This document shows, in pieces, positions 11,532-23,092 of a DNA stretch of 64,000 bases. Source of the DNA: Lonicera japonica. Taxonomy: Eukaryota > Streptophyta > Magnoliopsida > Dipsacales > Caprifoliaceae. A model generated the notes under the pieces. It saw only the letters and a program-made list of their open reading frames with translations. It did no database searches and was not told the DNA's origin. The first letter of the stretch is position 1. Each line of letters starts with the position of its first letter. Both the position numbers and the translations under genes were made by a program. The stretch spans positions 62,001 through 126,000 of the forward strand of contig JAKCWG010000423.1 of assembly GCA_021464415.1 (NCBI GenBank), in the 5' to 3' direction.

Positions 11532-11846
11532 AATAGAGTGGATGTTGATCTCATTAATTTTTTTATTCTATGTTTTGTAATGGTGCTAAAATCATTTTAG
11601 CACATTTTGGTTGTTGTCCAAGTGGTACTATCTTCTGGTTATTGTTCAAGTGGCTGGTTGTAGTGCTAAATGCATTTAGCACCTTCTGGTTGTTGTCCAG
11701 GTTAAATGCATTTAGCACCACCTGGATAACACCTTCTCGTTGCTGTTAATATCATAATGAGACATGAGATGTTATAAGGAATGGGTATTAATGTCTTTTT
11801 TGTACAGTGTCCTTAATTTACATGTCTAATTTTTAAGTGTCCTTTG
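10938..11846. mobile_element. Candidate non-autonomous element with imperfect terminal repeats
   Basis: The inverted match AACAAGGACACTT (10938-10950) / AAGTGTCCTTTGT (11834-11846) could mark the ends of a ~0.9-kb unit. Inside are a CT-rich block (11041-11130), a run of CCACCA triplets like a host 5' untranslated region, an AT microsatellite and the palindrome cluster at 11583-11714. I could not see a matching target-site duplication, so the boundaries are tentative. Confidence 0.35.
11583..11714. repeat. Cluster of palindromes (GTGCTAAAT-ATTTAGCAC)
   Basis: There are three inverted repeats within 132 bp: a 10-bp-arm hairpin with one-base centre at 11583-11603, a perfect 20-bp palindrome GTGCTAAATGCATTTAGCAC at 11663-11682, and a TTAAATGCATTTA core near 11702-11714. 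They are separated by repeats of a CTGGTTGTTGTCCAAGTGG-like phrase (about 11607, 11635, 11687). Confidence 0.85.
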
Positions 11847-12794
11847 TAATTATATTATTATTAGAATGAGCCCATATGCCCCAATTGCCCCTTTTAAAAA
11901 AAGTAAAGAAAAAAAATGTAAATTTGAGCTCTCCATGTACTTTATCTGCACATATAGAAGATCACAATGGTGATCGGTCCAATCACATTGCCCAAAAAAC
12001 TTGTAAAATAGGCATAAAATTCATGATAATTACAAAGAAAATATTAAAAAAAATTAAGAGTAGGATAATTATTCAATAATTTTTCCTCTCATTAAGAGAC
12101 CGTAATAGAAATAATTCTAACTATCATTTAGCCATCATAAATCTTATAATTAATCTCACAAAGCCCATAAAATTTTAGTTACAAAATAATTGAATATCGT
12201 AAATCTATTCATAAAATATACACAATTAAGTCTACAATTCATAACTTAATATATTTATTATTTTTATTAAAATTTTGAACGTAAAATATTTTTTTGTATA
12301 CTTTGAGAAAGAAAGAGAGTAATAAGAATGAAATTATAGGAGAGGAATTTAGAATCTACTATAGTTTTTAATCTTACAATTTTTCCCATTCATACTTTAA
12401 TTTCACAAAAAAAATAATATTATCAACACGAGTAGTGGAGCTTAAAACCTTGCAATTGCAAAGATTATATAGGACATTCAACCACCAGATGTATGAATCA
12501 AGAGAAAGAAACTGTTGAGAGAGAGAGAGAGATTAGGTAGGGCTGATTATGAAGACACATTAATAGTGTACCACGTGTGCAATGCAGTTTTTGTAGTCTA
12601 TTTTACGTACTAACTACATGATAAAATAAATGAAATTAGAAATTGATATATGGATGTTCATATGTAATATTTAAAAATACAATTTGTCTCACATCGAAAT
12701 TGTGATATGAATGATGAGATTACCTCATATTATATATAGTGTAACTTGTCCCATTTTACATATCAGGTGAATAGGAAGATTTACCTTATTCTCT

Positions 12795-12829
<35 letters not shown>

Positions 12830-13710
12830 CTATCTATCTATCTATCTATCTCTTATTTTAATACGTTATCAGTATGACTGCTTTACAATCAATTAGAGGC
12901 CATTGCAAAAGTAGGCTACCATAGTTAAACTTTTTCTTTCTTCTTGAAGGCCGGTTATGCGAAAGCATGCTACCATATGCGAAAGCATGCTACCATAGTT
13001 TAAAATTTATCTTTTTTCTTCGTGGAGGCAGACTCAAAATCAAGGCATCATAATTTTTCAATCTCTTAATATAGGTCAGATCTGATTTTCTTAATTTTCT
13101 TTCATAACACTACGATTTATTTTGTTTTGTCTTCTATTATTTTAATAGATATTAGTTATTAGAAAATTGAAAATATTAGGAATATTAGAGAAACTAAGGC
13201 AGATTTATATTGTATCACATGTCATGCTCTCATCATAAGAGAGCATTTTACTTTCTACTGTATAAGATTTATAAAGTTATACATTGCTATGACAATATAG
13301 ATAATCATTTTGACAAAAATGTCACCCATTTTTATCTGTCTCTATTATATTAAAATAGAAATATACGTCAACGATGATGACACTTTTTTTTATAATTTCC
13401 ATTAATATCTATACAACTAATAGAATATAGAGGGTAATATTATAAATCCACGTGCAAATCTTCCCATTTCTTCGTAACTTCCATTCAAAACTCTTCGTGC
13501 ATAAAATTAACCTCGCAATGGTCTTGTTTTTTATTACAACAAGAATCAAATTGTCTAACTCTTCTCCTCCTATCAAAATATCAATAATTCTAAAGAGACG
13601 TAAATAATAGATTTATACCATATAATTTCGTTCATTATTTTGAGTCCCAAAATTACTAACTGTTATGATTTATATTCATAGTTAAATACATGTGTACGTG
13701 TTCCTATAGG
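11847..13710. other. Gene-free AT-rich stretch with microsatellites and a possible LTR end
   Basis: No coding sequence is recognised. Around 12687-12868 a TGTCTCACATCGAAA start, an ATTATATATAG TATA-like motif and a TACGTTATCAG end look like a short copia-type LTR running into a primer site, but no partner LTR or duplication was found. A 20-bp phrase (TATGCGAAAGCATGCTACCA) is directly repeated at about 12956-12996. Confidence 0.35.
12797..12852. repeat. Compound (CT)n-(ATCT)n microsatellite
   Basis: About 12 CT units are followed by AT and then about five ATCT tetranucleotides. Confidence 0.9.
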
Positions 13711-14132
13711 CAAGGGCAGACTCATTAATTTTTTGAGGGAGAGGTTAATAGTAATAGATAAAAAAATTTATTTGTTTATATTATAATACATTAATTATAT
13801 TTTTTTTTTTATTAAAACTAATATGAATATTCAAGTGATAGACATAAAGTAATGATTGGACATGAATGGTTGAGGGAAATGAAAATTCGGCTCGTACCCA
13901 CTGATGCTTTTTGATGCATCGAGCAGCGCACAAATATTTTTTTTCTTTCTTTATAATATATATTTAAAAGAGTTATAAATTAGTGAACTTATAATTTTTA
14001 AGCTTGGCTGGAGGTGGGCTAAGGCTTATACAAACTTTTATTTTATTTTATATTTTTAACAATTGTTAGTAGGTTTTTCAAAAAAAAATTCTGGGCTGAA
14101 ATCCACCCCGTCCCACCTTGAATCCGTCCCTT
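13711..14132. mobile_element. hAT-type MITE (422 bp)
   Basis: The 8-bp direct repeat CCTATAGG lies at 13703-13710 and 14133-14140 and flanks the unit. Its ends are imperfect inverted repeats: CAAGGGCAGACTCA on the left, and AAGGGACGGATTCA reading in from the right. The 8-bp duplication and CA-GGG termini are the hAT signature. The subterminal GGTGGGCT...CCACCCC composition matches the element at 15423, so the two are probably related. There is no coding capacity. Confidence 0.75.
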
Positions 14133-14140
14133 CCTATAGG

Positions 14141-15414
14141 TTATTCATTATTGGTAGTGGGTGAGTTAGTTATATAGGAGTTGCTTAGTGAATAGTTTGT
14201 GGATATAGTAATCGAAAGGCAGAGAATTGATTAATAGAAATTATGATTTATATCTACCCTCAAGAAACTCTTGTTATGTGTTCATACCCGAAGTGAGACA
14301 ATTCACTAACCCTCAATTCTTGATGTGAATGTGTATTGCCACTTTGCTACAAAGTTATTATTATGGGTGATTCTAATTTGAGCTAACTTCATGCTCAATA
14401 GAACTATTTTTAAATTACTTTTTCGTTTGAAAATTTGTGTTTGTCAAAAATGATAAAATTGCCTTATCAATTTTAAACACGACGTGCTGAATTTTAGCTA
14501 GTATATATATACACACATGCACACATTCACACGTATAGACAAACACTAGTTTTTTCTATTTACGCGATGTATATACAATTTAAATATAAGTGTTTTAAAG
14601 ACAAAAATTAAATAAGTTTTATTTTTTTTGAAAAGCTGAATCTGAAAGGATTTGAACACGAAATCTCTTGTTAAATATATCAGTCTTTTACTGAAATATA
14701 GTGAATCACCAAACAAACCCCATAAGATCAAATAAGTTTTACTTGATCAATGGTCAAACACACTTTTTCTTGTTGACAGCAGATGTTAAATGTTGTTCCA
14801 CTTTTATACCCTTATATTTTGAAAAAAAAGACTTCAAGCCTAAAATTAAAAATATTACATATTTTATCATAAACACACGATGTGTACGCAACTCTAATAT
14901 ATGTAGTTAACTTAAAGAAAAAAGAAAAAGATAAACGATTTACTCGTTAAGCATAATAAAAATCATGCCACCGCGGTGAATTTGAATCTTGTTTTAAGTA
15001 TAATCTTTTATTTTTTGGAAATGAAGACCGTAAAGTATAAAATTGGCAAGTAAAAATAAATAAAATGTCACTTCACTAATGATAGAAATCTCTCTCCACT
15101 TTATGGTCATTGAAGGATTTGGAATGACAGGAAAGGAGAACGGGTGATTACTCATTTGGATAAATCGATAATATGAGGAGGGAAATGAATATGATGGATT
15201 ACCAATCCAATCCATTTCCCTATTTGTAATTTAAAGTAAAAAAATTAAACACATTTCTTTCTTTTCTCCTCGACCTTGTTTCTATTTCTTTCCATTTCTA
15301 TAGTTGACTATATAAATAACAATAAACGACAGGTCTCGTTTAGATGATAGTAATCAAGAACAATGTAACTTGTCACCCGTGCAATGCACAGATATATAAA
15401 TAATCTATGTAAGT
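14141..15414. other. Gene-free AT-rich stretch
   Basis: No coding sequence or element ends were recognised. Short open frames here have low-complexity AT-rich content and are treated as chance. Confidence 0.5.
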
Positions 15415-15422
15415 GTGTGTAT

Positions 15423-16249
15423 CAAGGGCGAATCCAGGATTCTTCGAAGGGGTGGGCTGTTACTAAAGTAGAAAATCATAATAAAATAAAATATATTTTT
15501 TCATTTATAATCTTAAGAAATTTTTACATCAAAGCATAGTAAAACAACAAAAATACCTATCGAAGTTGGGCCCGACGAGTCTTTAAAGTTTCAAACTCAT
15601 CAATTACCGAATCTATATCAATACTCAATGTGAGGTCCCGTTCAATGTAAAGAGTTAAGCAATCAACAAGAAATTCAACAATAGTCAATAAATAAATAAA
15701 TAACATTACAACAATAAATGAACACATGAATAATAAAATTATTTATTAATTATACATTTATAATAATCTATTTAAAAGTTAAAGAAAAAGAACTATATTT
15801 TTATATAAACAGTGAACAAATATTAATCTAAACAAATGTACATTAGTGCATAAATATTATATATATATATATATATATAATATTATAAAACATATAAACA
15901 AAATAAATGAACAAAAGTCAACATTATAAAACATATATATATTTATATATATATATATAATATTATAACAAATAAATAAAAGAAGTCAAGAAGATGACAA
16001 ACCAGGCAGCTTTTTGTCGGAGTAGTGCTGCTGTTGCTCTGTGCTCTGCGGCAGCTTCTTCTCCTCTCTTCTCTTTTTTTTTTGTTTTGTTTTAATCTGT
16101 CTTTAAACTCTATTAGGTTAAGTGGAGGTTAAGTGAATGCGTGGGCTGGGCTGAAATGTAAGGCTGACTCAAATTTAAGTAGTGCTTTAAGTAAATTTTT
16201 TTTTTGGGTGGGCTGAAGCCCACCTGTGCCCCCCCTCCCTACGCCAGTG
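15423..16249. mobile_element. hAT-type MITE (827 bp)
   Basis: The unit is flanked by the 8-bp direct repeat GTGTGTAT (15415-15422 and 16250-16257). Termini are CAAGGGCG on the left and CGCCAGTG on the right (6 of 8 bases match as inverted repeats), with subterminal GGGTGGGCTG on the left and GTGGGCTGAAGCCCACC on the right. The interior is AT-rich with (AT)n tracts and no transposase. Confidence 0.82.
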
Positions 16250-16385
16250 GTGTGTATATATATAATGTGTTATTCTTTGTTTATATGTGTCTATACTCGT
16301 ACAATTGTAGTGACTAATTTTTTGAGAAACAATAATTTATCAAATCAAAATAACAATTTTTTTTTCATAAATAACAAATAACAAT

Positions 16386-16985
16386 ACTTAAAATATCATT
16401 TATACATAGGTTAACAAGTGTCTATTCGTAATAGATCCATTCACTTTTGAAATAGGATATTTGAATCTATTCAAAAACACAGAATCAACATATACTGTGT
16501 ACGTTATTTCGAAAATTAAGTCAGCTTTTCGGTCTTTAATAAGAGTTTTAATGGCGAAAAGGAATGTTACCAAAAATCCACCTCTCCAAATTTGTAATCC
16601 CATGTACAATAAAATGCAAATACAAAATCTCTGCTGTCCAATGATTGGCACCCTAGGTGCATAAAAAATGACACGAACACATAGTACCCAAAATATCATT
16701 TGTACATCGATTAACAAGAGTATTCTTAATAGGTCCACCACTTTTAAAATATGATATTTGAATCTATTCATAAACGCGGGACTAACAGATAATTTGTTAT
16801 TTTCAAAAATTAAGTTGGATTTCTGGTATTTAATAAGAGTTTTTGAAAAGAAATGTTACCAAAAATCCAGCTCTCAAAATTTGTAATCCTTTATACAATA
16901 AAACGCGAATAAAAAATCTCTGGTAGTCAGCAGTTGGCACCCTCCGCAAAAGGAGTTAGTTGAGGTGTGCAAAAAATGACCAAAA
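16386..16985. repeat. 300-bp diverged tandem duplication
   Basis: Unit 1 (16386-16685) and unit 2 (16686-16985) share the same phrases in the same order: AAAATATCATTT.TACAT, TTTGAATCTATTCA, TTTAATAAGAGTTTT, ATGTTACCAAAAATCCA, TTTGTAATCC and TTGGCACCCT. They differ at many positions, so the duplication is old. A frame in unit 1 (16461-16664) is not conserved in unit 2 and is not considered coding. Confidence 0.85.
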
Positions 16986-17424
16986 CATCCCTGACATAAA
17001 CAAAAAAAGAAAAGAATTACAGAAATCTATCATGTTGTTATCGAATAGACTCTTAGTAATCTCAAATCATAAGTAATTTCATTCTCAATCATAAGACGTA
17101 CACCCATAATTTATATTATTAGTAATCTCAAATTCAATATTAGTTAGTCTCAAAATTTTACAAAAATAGTATACCATAATTTTAATGCGCTTAAATCACT
17201 CAAATAAATACAAATATTTTGCTAATACTTTATTGATAACAACAATCTTCAATAAAGTTTAAATTTAATAAATCCATTAATTGTTATCTTTATATTAACC
17301 TTTTTTCTTCAAGGAATTTACATTGTTAAAATCAATAGTTTTTGTTTGCAAAGATAAATTATATCTTTTATTATATAGGAAGTAATTCATAGTATTTTCA
17401 TAATTTAACTTTTATTTATGTTAT

Positions 17425-17940
17425 TGAGGGGCCAAAAAATATCGAGAGTCCAAGCTCCCCTTAAATCCCGAGCTCCCATCACGTACTAACAAAGGCGAGA
17501 CACGAGTCAACACCAAAATAAATTAAGGAAGAGACACTCATCATCAACAAACAATTCAACGCACTTTCTCAACATTGTCTCCACTCACCCAAATCATGGG
17601 TTGTGGCTCTTATCACCATTTAACAATTTGTACATAAAGCCAACTCTTTGTATCTATAAAATGAACTAACTATCAATCAATGAATCAAATCAACCATGAA
17701 AGAACTCACAAAACTCTACCCATCTTTCTATCTCTCTATCTTGTAACCACCACTATCATTATTAATAAAATTACAACACCATTACCAAGGGGTGGACATA
17801 AACAGACCTTCTGCTTATAGGCCGGGGGAACTACTCTACCAAAAAATCTCATGTCTCTCATTTGCGTGTGCTTCATTATTATTTATTATCATCATTGTTG
17901 TGGGTAGCAAATACAATTATCCAAAATTGTTGACCTTACA
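17425..17940 (+). mobile_element. Solo LTR of the TRIM/LARD-like family (516 bp)
   Basis: This unit is similar over its full length to the reverse complement of the LTRs at 20333-20855 and 22572-23092. Shared phrases include CTCCACTCACCCAAATCATGGG, TTATCACCATTTAACAA, CTATCTTGTAACCACCA and the end AAAATTGTTGACCTTACA. It starts TGAGGGGC and is flanked by GTTAT (17420-17424) and ATTAT (17941-17945), one mismatch in five. A TATA-like TCTATAAAATG lies mid-LTR (about 17660). It lies in the opposite orientation to the complete element 2.4 kb downstream. Confidence 0.85.
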
Positions 17941-18339
17941 ATTATTATATAAAATGATGTAATATTTTTTTGATAACATTATGAATTTTGTACAAATGAA
18001 TTTTAAATTTATTTACTACTTCCTAGTCTTTTTAAAATATAAAATTTAATTAAAAGTATCAATTTATATTTTAAAACTAGTCTTTTTGTTATTGAAAAAT
18101 GACTAATGATATTCTTGTACTGGAAGTAATTTATTTGATTGTATAATTAAATTTATATTATATATAAATCGATATTTGCGAGAGAAAATGTAATGTACAG
18201 GTGTGTGTTTGTAGAAATTGAAATGAGATAGGGGAAGTGTGTTACCCCTAGATGTTGATCTGTTATTGTTGTTCCTTGCTTGTTTCTGATTCACCAGTTC
18301 GCTTTCAATTATTTGAAAAACCTCCAAAACTCTTCTTGG

Positions 18340-18692
18340 TCTAGATTAATATGAGCGTTTTGATGAATTTGAGAGTGTTTTAGGCGAGATTGCGCCTTCA
18401 AACCAATAGCCTAATGGTGCAAAAATTAGATCCTTAAAACAATGGTTTGAGGCTTGTATATTTAAGGGAATGGGGGGCTAGGGCAATGGCGTGCGCCAAC
18501 CATGTCTAATGGTGCACATAAACCATGGCTTGGATGGTGCAGCCCAACCATTCCCCGAGAGGGTGCAGGTGGCGCACCAACCATTTTGTGAGGTCCACAG
18601 CCCCTTAGGCTGGTTCAGGTGGGGTTTTGCAATTTCAAGAAGGTATGAGACTGGTTGAGCGTTACAGTAGGTCACAAAATAGAGTGTCTACA
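18340..18692 (-). mobile_element. Tat/Ogre-type gypsy LTR fragment (start only)
   Basis: On the minus strand the segment starts TGTAGACACTCTATTTTGTGACC, the start phrase typical of Tat/Ogre-lineage LTRs, and continues through GC-rich text with repeated GGTGCGCCAACCAT-like words (18480-18590) to a TTAAATATA TATA-like motif. The far end is undefined. Confidence 0.5.
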
Positions 18693-19246
18693 CATTTATA
18701 CATATAAATTGAGAAAGAGCATAATAGAAGATATAACTTTTGATTTGTGCGCATGAACACCCGAGTAAACATTTTTTTTTTAGTAGTTTTGTCTTTTTTT
18801 TTCATCTTTTTTTTTTATTTATTACTATTTTTCCAATCTTATACTCTCTCTGTCTATTCTACTATTAATACATCATTGCATTAATTTGTTTCTACTTTTA
18901 TTTTTATTTTAAGCTTAAATTAAATTTCACAACATATATTATATTTACTAGTTTAGCTACAACATTTATTAGAAAATATTAGTGGATTGGCTGGAATACA
19001 AAAAAATTTAAAAGCAAACCTAGAGGGAAAACTTAGCTAATTATTTTATTTTATATTTAAAAAGAAAGAATAGTTCAATATAACTAGAGATGTTTAAATT
19101 TAAGAAATTAATTATTATTAATTTATTTCTTAATCTAAAAGAATGTTAGTTCAAATTTTATTTACTAAGGGCCCTAATTCATCTTGGACTACCTATACAA
19201 AAATGTACGATGATAGATGAGTCCCAAGACTTTTTAATTACATTTA
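18693..19246. other. Gene-free AT-rich stretch
   Basis: Poly-T and AT-rich sequence with no feature I can support. Confidence 0.5.
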
Positions 19247-19407
19247 GGTTTCGTTTAATTGCAAGGTGGAAAAAAAAATTGAGTTAGTTTTGGTGAAAAG
19301 ATGGAAGATATCTACTCATAAAATGAGCAACTCACTTTATTTTATATATTTTTACACAAACTAACTAAATTTATTTTTCTTTTCCATCTTTACAATTAAA
19401 CGGAGCC
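19247..19407. mobile_element. Tourist-like (PIF/Harbinger) MITE, 161 bp
   Basis: The terminal inverted repeats extend ~60 bp: GGTTTCGTTTAATTG...GGTGGAAAA on the left, and GGCTCCGTTTAATTG...GATGGAAAA reading in from the right. The 3-bp duplication TTA (19244-19246, 19408-19410) is the Harbinger target. The element is nearly all stem and could fold into a long hairpin. Confidence 0.82.
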
Positions 19408-19904
19408 TTAATGTTCTGTCTCCTCGAAAAGCGGCCTGATGATGTTGTAGTGGTTGACCCCCTTCTTCAGAGAGGCGGGTGGGATCTTGGTCTCCTTCGC
19501 AATAGATTTTCCAATTGTGCATGGATGTAATTCCAAAATTTCCCCAAGTAATATTCATAGTAGTGATGATCTGGTTTGGTATTGTGGAAAGATTTAATTT
19601 CAAATGTTTTAGAAACTTTTTATAAAACTTGGAAAGTCGATCCGGGGTGGTAAGAGCTATCCATCCGCCTCCGCAACCATAAAAAATTGAGGTCGATCAA
19701 TAAAGACCAGTATATTGAAGTTACAGCTTTTGCTACTAAGACTCCATTTTTCTATGATAAGTAATGAGCGTATTATAAAACAAAATAAGTAAGAGCCATC
19801 TACGATGCTTTGCTGACAAAACATAGTTGATTGAATAGGAGGATATGTGACCATATATGGTGTGCAGCCTGTCAGAAAATTGTTAAATAACAAGTTGTAT
19901 TATT

Positions 19905-20332
19905 AGAGTTGGATTTTGGTTCGGTAACCGAATCAGAATCCGAATTGAACCGAAAATATTCGGCAAGACTAAAACTCAAACAGATATAAAACTGACTATT
20001 AAATAGTAATTGAGAATTTAGTAACCGAAAATTTGGTACGGTATATTAATATTCGAATTACCGAAATTGTCCAAAGATAAGATAAAAATCAACAAATTAC
20101 CAAACATTCAAACAACAACATAGCAGCACTACTGGGCACTAAGAAACTAATTTACGGGAAAGACAAGTACTTCTTAAAATTAAACATCAAAGTACCAACT
20201 ACCAAGTATGTAATCAGTACATAAGTCATAAACTATGGAAAGATAAATTATCTCGCCTAAATTATTAGGGCTAAACCTGAACAAACTATCGAAAATCAAT
20301 GTATTAACTAGAGAAGTATATAAACAAGCAAC
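19905..20332. mobile_element. Left part of a GGTTCGGT-type element interrupted by the TRIM
   Basis: GGTTCGGTAACCGAATC and further CCGAA/TTCGG words near 19918-20075 resemble the terminal region of common plant hAT-like MITEs. The matching CGGTTT-rich right part lies at about 23340-23445, on the far side of the TRIM-like element. Ends and duplication were not confirmed. Confidence 0.35.
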
Positions 20333-20855
20333 TGTAAGGTCAACAATTTTGGGTAATTTAAATGCTGCCTGCAACAATGATGATGATAAATAATAATGAA
20401 ACACGCACAAACGAGACACTTGAGATTTTTGGTAGGGTGTTTCTCCCGGACTATAGGCAGTAGGTCCGGTGTATGTCCACCCCTAGGTAATAGTATTGGA
20501 GATTTTATTGATAATTTATGATGATGGTGGTTACAAGATAGAGAAATAGTATGATAGGTAGAGTTTGGTGGCTTCTTTCCTGGTCCTCCTTGATTGATAA
20601 TTAGTTCCTTTTATATACACAAGGAACTAGCTTTACAAGTTGTTAAATGGTGATAAGGGTCACTCCCCATGATTTGGGTGAGTGGAGATATTGTTGAGGA
20701 AGTGGGGTTAATGGTTTGTTGATGATAAGTGTCTTTTCTACAATTTACTCTGGTGCTGACACGTGCCCTTTGATTGTTGGTGATGAAAGCTCGAAACTTG
20801 AGAAGAGCTCGGACCTTTGAGGAAAGTCGGACTCTTAACATTTTTTAGCCCTTCA
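20333..20855 (-). repeat. 3' LTR of the TRIM/LARD-like element
   Basis: The plus strand reads TGTAAGGTCAAC to TTTAGCCCTTCA. A TATA-like motif on the minus strand lies in the TATATAAAAGGAACTA phrase near 20610. It is about 90% similar to the partner LTR by eye. Confidence 0.9.
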
Positions 20856-22126
20856 ATTGTCCCCCAAGCGTTTGAGCTCGGTTGATAGGTTGAGGTTTGG
20901 CGCTTAATTAATTCCTCCATGCAGGCTTGGGAAATCGATGTGTAAGGCTTCTTAGGTTTTGATCGTAAGTCATGGAGCTCAGAACATTGATGTGTGGAGC
21001 GGTTTAGAGCTTGGTCGTGAGTTAGCAAGGTCGGGCCATCAATGTGTATGGCTGGCTGGACCTTGGTCGGGAGTTGTGGTTCAAGGAACATCACCATGTT
21101 AATTGACCTTGGTAGATCTCGGGCGCGAGTTGTTGAGCTCGGTACATTGATGTGTAGAGTTTATTAAACTTTAGACGCAAGTCAAAGGAATATAAAAGGC
21201 TTGTTAGCCTTTTGGTAAAAAGCCGTGGAACTTCGGACGCTGGTATATATTATAGTTTGTATTATGTCCGGGCTCTTACCCCCATTTCCTTCAAGTTCTC
21301 AGTTTTACTTCGGTTTTACGGAAAATATTTGACAAGATGGCCAGGAGTAGCTCGATTATATTCTCCTTGTGTTAAAAAAAATCATGTTATCTTTTTTACG
21401 GAAAAAAATGCTGATGGCCAGCCGTATCCCGTATAACTTTTTTATGTTATTGATGTTTAGTTCTGGCAGTATATGGTCGACAGAAATTAGAGCTAGTCTT
21501 AAAACTCCCATAGTTTAGAGTATGGTCAAGTTAGCTCGATAACCTGAATTCGTCTTCTACGTTCATCTTGAGAAATCAGCTCGGACGGTAATTTGGTACA
21601 CCATGTGCATTTGATTTGATCTTTGTATGGATCCTTCTTGTTGATGAAAATGCATATAAAAGCTACAATGAGGTTAATTCCCCTTGCTCAAATTTTTGAC
21701 GCAACACGAAGTTTGACAAACACAGTGCATGCTGGTTGATTGAAATTCCAAACCTACGCAAATTAAGGTTCGATTAGTCTGTATATCGACATCTGCATAT
21801 AAGTACTACAAATATTGCAGCATTCAAACACTTGATGTGCTTGCGTAGTGCGTGCATAAATATAATTTGCACAACGAGTTGATGAATTGGTATTTATGGT
21901 TTAACTGGGGTGCCCATGTTTTGCATATGGATGTACAATTGTATGCATATCTACACGAATAGAGCTAAAATATAAATATGAGAGGTATGTAATTTTTGAA
22001 AAAGTTGTATAAGCAATGAAATTTGTGATTCTTTGTCAAAAAGCTGAAGCCCTAGGATTGAGTTTGCATTTGTAACATCAGTAAATGAATTACATATGCA
22101 CTATACTTGTGCCCGGCCCACATGAA

Positions 22127-22140
22127 CCCCCCCCCCCCCC
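22127..22140. repeat. Poly-C run of 14
   Basis: Fourteen uninterrupted C bases lie inside the TRIM-like interior. The exact length is prone to sequencing error. Confidence 0.8.
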
Positions 22141-22571
22141 TCTCCCAAGATAGTGGACAACTAATAGATTAGTTTCAATTTACAATATAAAAGGGAGCAT
22201 AGGACTTAGCTGTGCACTTAGCAATGTGGCACGTGAGCTCAGGTGACTAACTTGCCGCTGACCGAGCCAAATAAGTAGCTAGCAACAAAAATGTTTCTGG
22301 AGCCTCCGTTTTAAAGGTATTGTTACTATACCTTGCATTATTTATTAAATGAGCTTTGATTATTAGGTAGGAATAAAGTAGAGATGAAGGGTAACTGAAT
22401 CTAGAATTCCTTTGTTGGACAGGAAAGCTAGCTTAAATTTAAGCTTGATGTCTCTCATCTGTGGGTTCTTGCGTGATCCAAGTACATCCATTTAAGGATC
22501 AAACGAAGCAGAAAAATGGGAAACGAGGAATTGCACAAATGGCTATATGTTGCTTCCCACAAACGGCGCCA

Positions 22572-23092
22572 ATTAAGGTCAACAATTTTGGATAATTTAA
22601 ATGCTGCCTACAACAATGATGATAATAAATAATAATGAAACACACACAAATGAGAGACAAGATTTTTGGTAGGGTGGTTCCCCTAGACTATATGAGCTAG
22701 ATCCGGTGTACGTACATCCCTAGGTAATGGTGTTGGTGATTTTATTGATAATTATTGATGATGGTGGTCACAAGATAGAGAAATAGTATGATAGGTAGAG
22801 TTTGGTGGCTTCTTTCCTGGTCCTCCCTGATTGATAGCTAGTTCCTTTTATATACACAAGGAACTAGCTTTACAAGTTGTTAAATGGTGATAAGGGTCAC
22901 TCCCCATGATTTGGGTGAGTGGAGATAATGTTGAGGAAGTGGGATTAATGTTTTGTTGATGATAAGGGTCTTTTCTACAATTTAGTATGGTGCTGACACG
23001 TGCCCTTCGATTGTTGGTGATGAGAGCTCGGAACTTGAGAAGAGCTCGGACCTTTGAGGAAACTCGGACTCTCAAATTTTTTTAGCCCTTCA
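22572..23092 (-). repeat. 5' LTR of the TRIM/LARD-like element
   Basis: It pairs with 20333-20855. The inner terminus is mutated (AT in place of TG on the plus strand, next to the primer site), while the outer end keeps CA. It contains the same TATATAAAAGGAACTAGC core promoter phrase on the minus strand. Confidence 0.9.

Larger units (their letters stand above)
20333..23092 (-). mobile_element. Complete TRIM/LARD-like non-autonomous LTR element (2760 bp)
   Basis: Two direct LTRs (20333-20855 and 22572-23092, about 520 bp each) flank a 1.7-kb interior with no gag-pol. The perfect 5-bp duplication GCAAC flanks the whole (20328-20332, 23093-23097). Next to the right-hand LTR, on the minus strand, sits TGGCGCCGTTTGTGGGAA (22554-22571), a primer-binding site of the kind used by Tat/Athila-type gypsy elements. 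Next to the left LTR lies the purine-rich CGCTTGGGGGACAAT (20856-20870). Both place the 5' LTR at the right. It must be mobilised in trans. Confidence 0.9.

Noticed and set aside
18478..18675. Trp-rich 65-residue minus-strand frame
   Set aside because: It lies in the GC-richer LTR fragment starting at 18692. The content follows repeated GGTGCGCCAACC words, so it is not a protein gene.
20611..21097. Minus-strand frames of 76 and 119 residues, with a near copy at 22848-23075
   Set aside because: The repeat between the two regions comes from the paired LTRs of the TRIM-like element. No domain is present, and the longer frame runs across the LTR/interior border.
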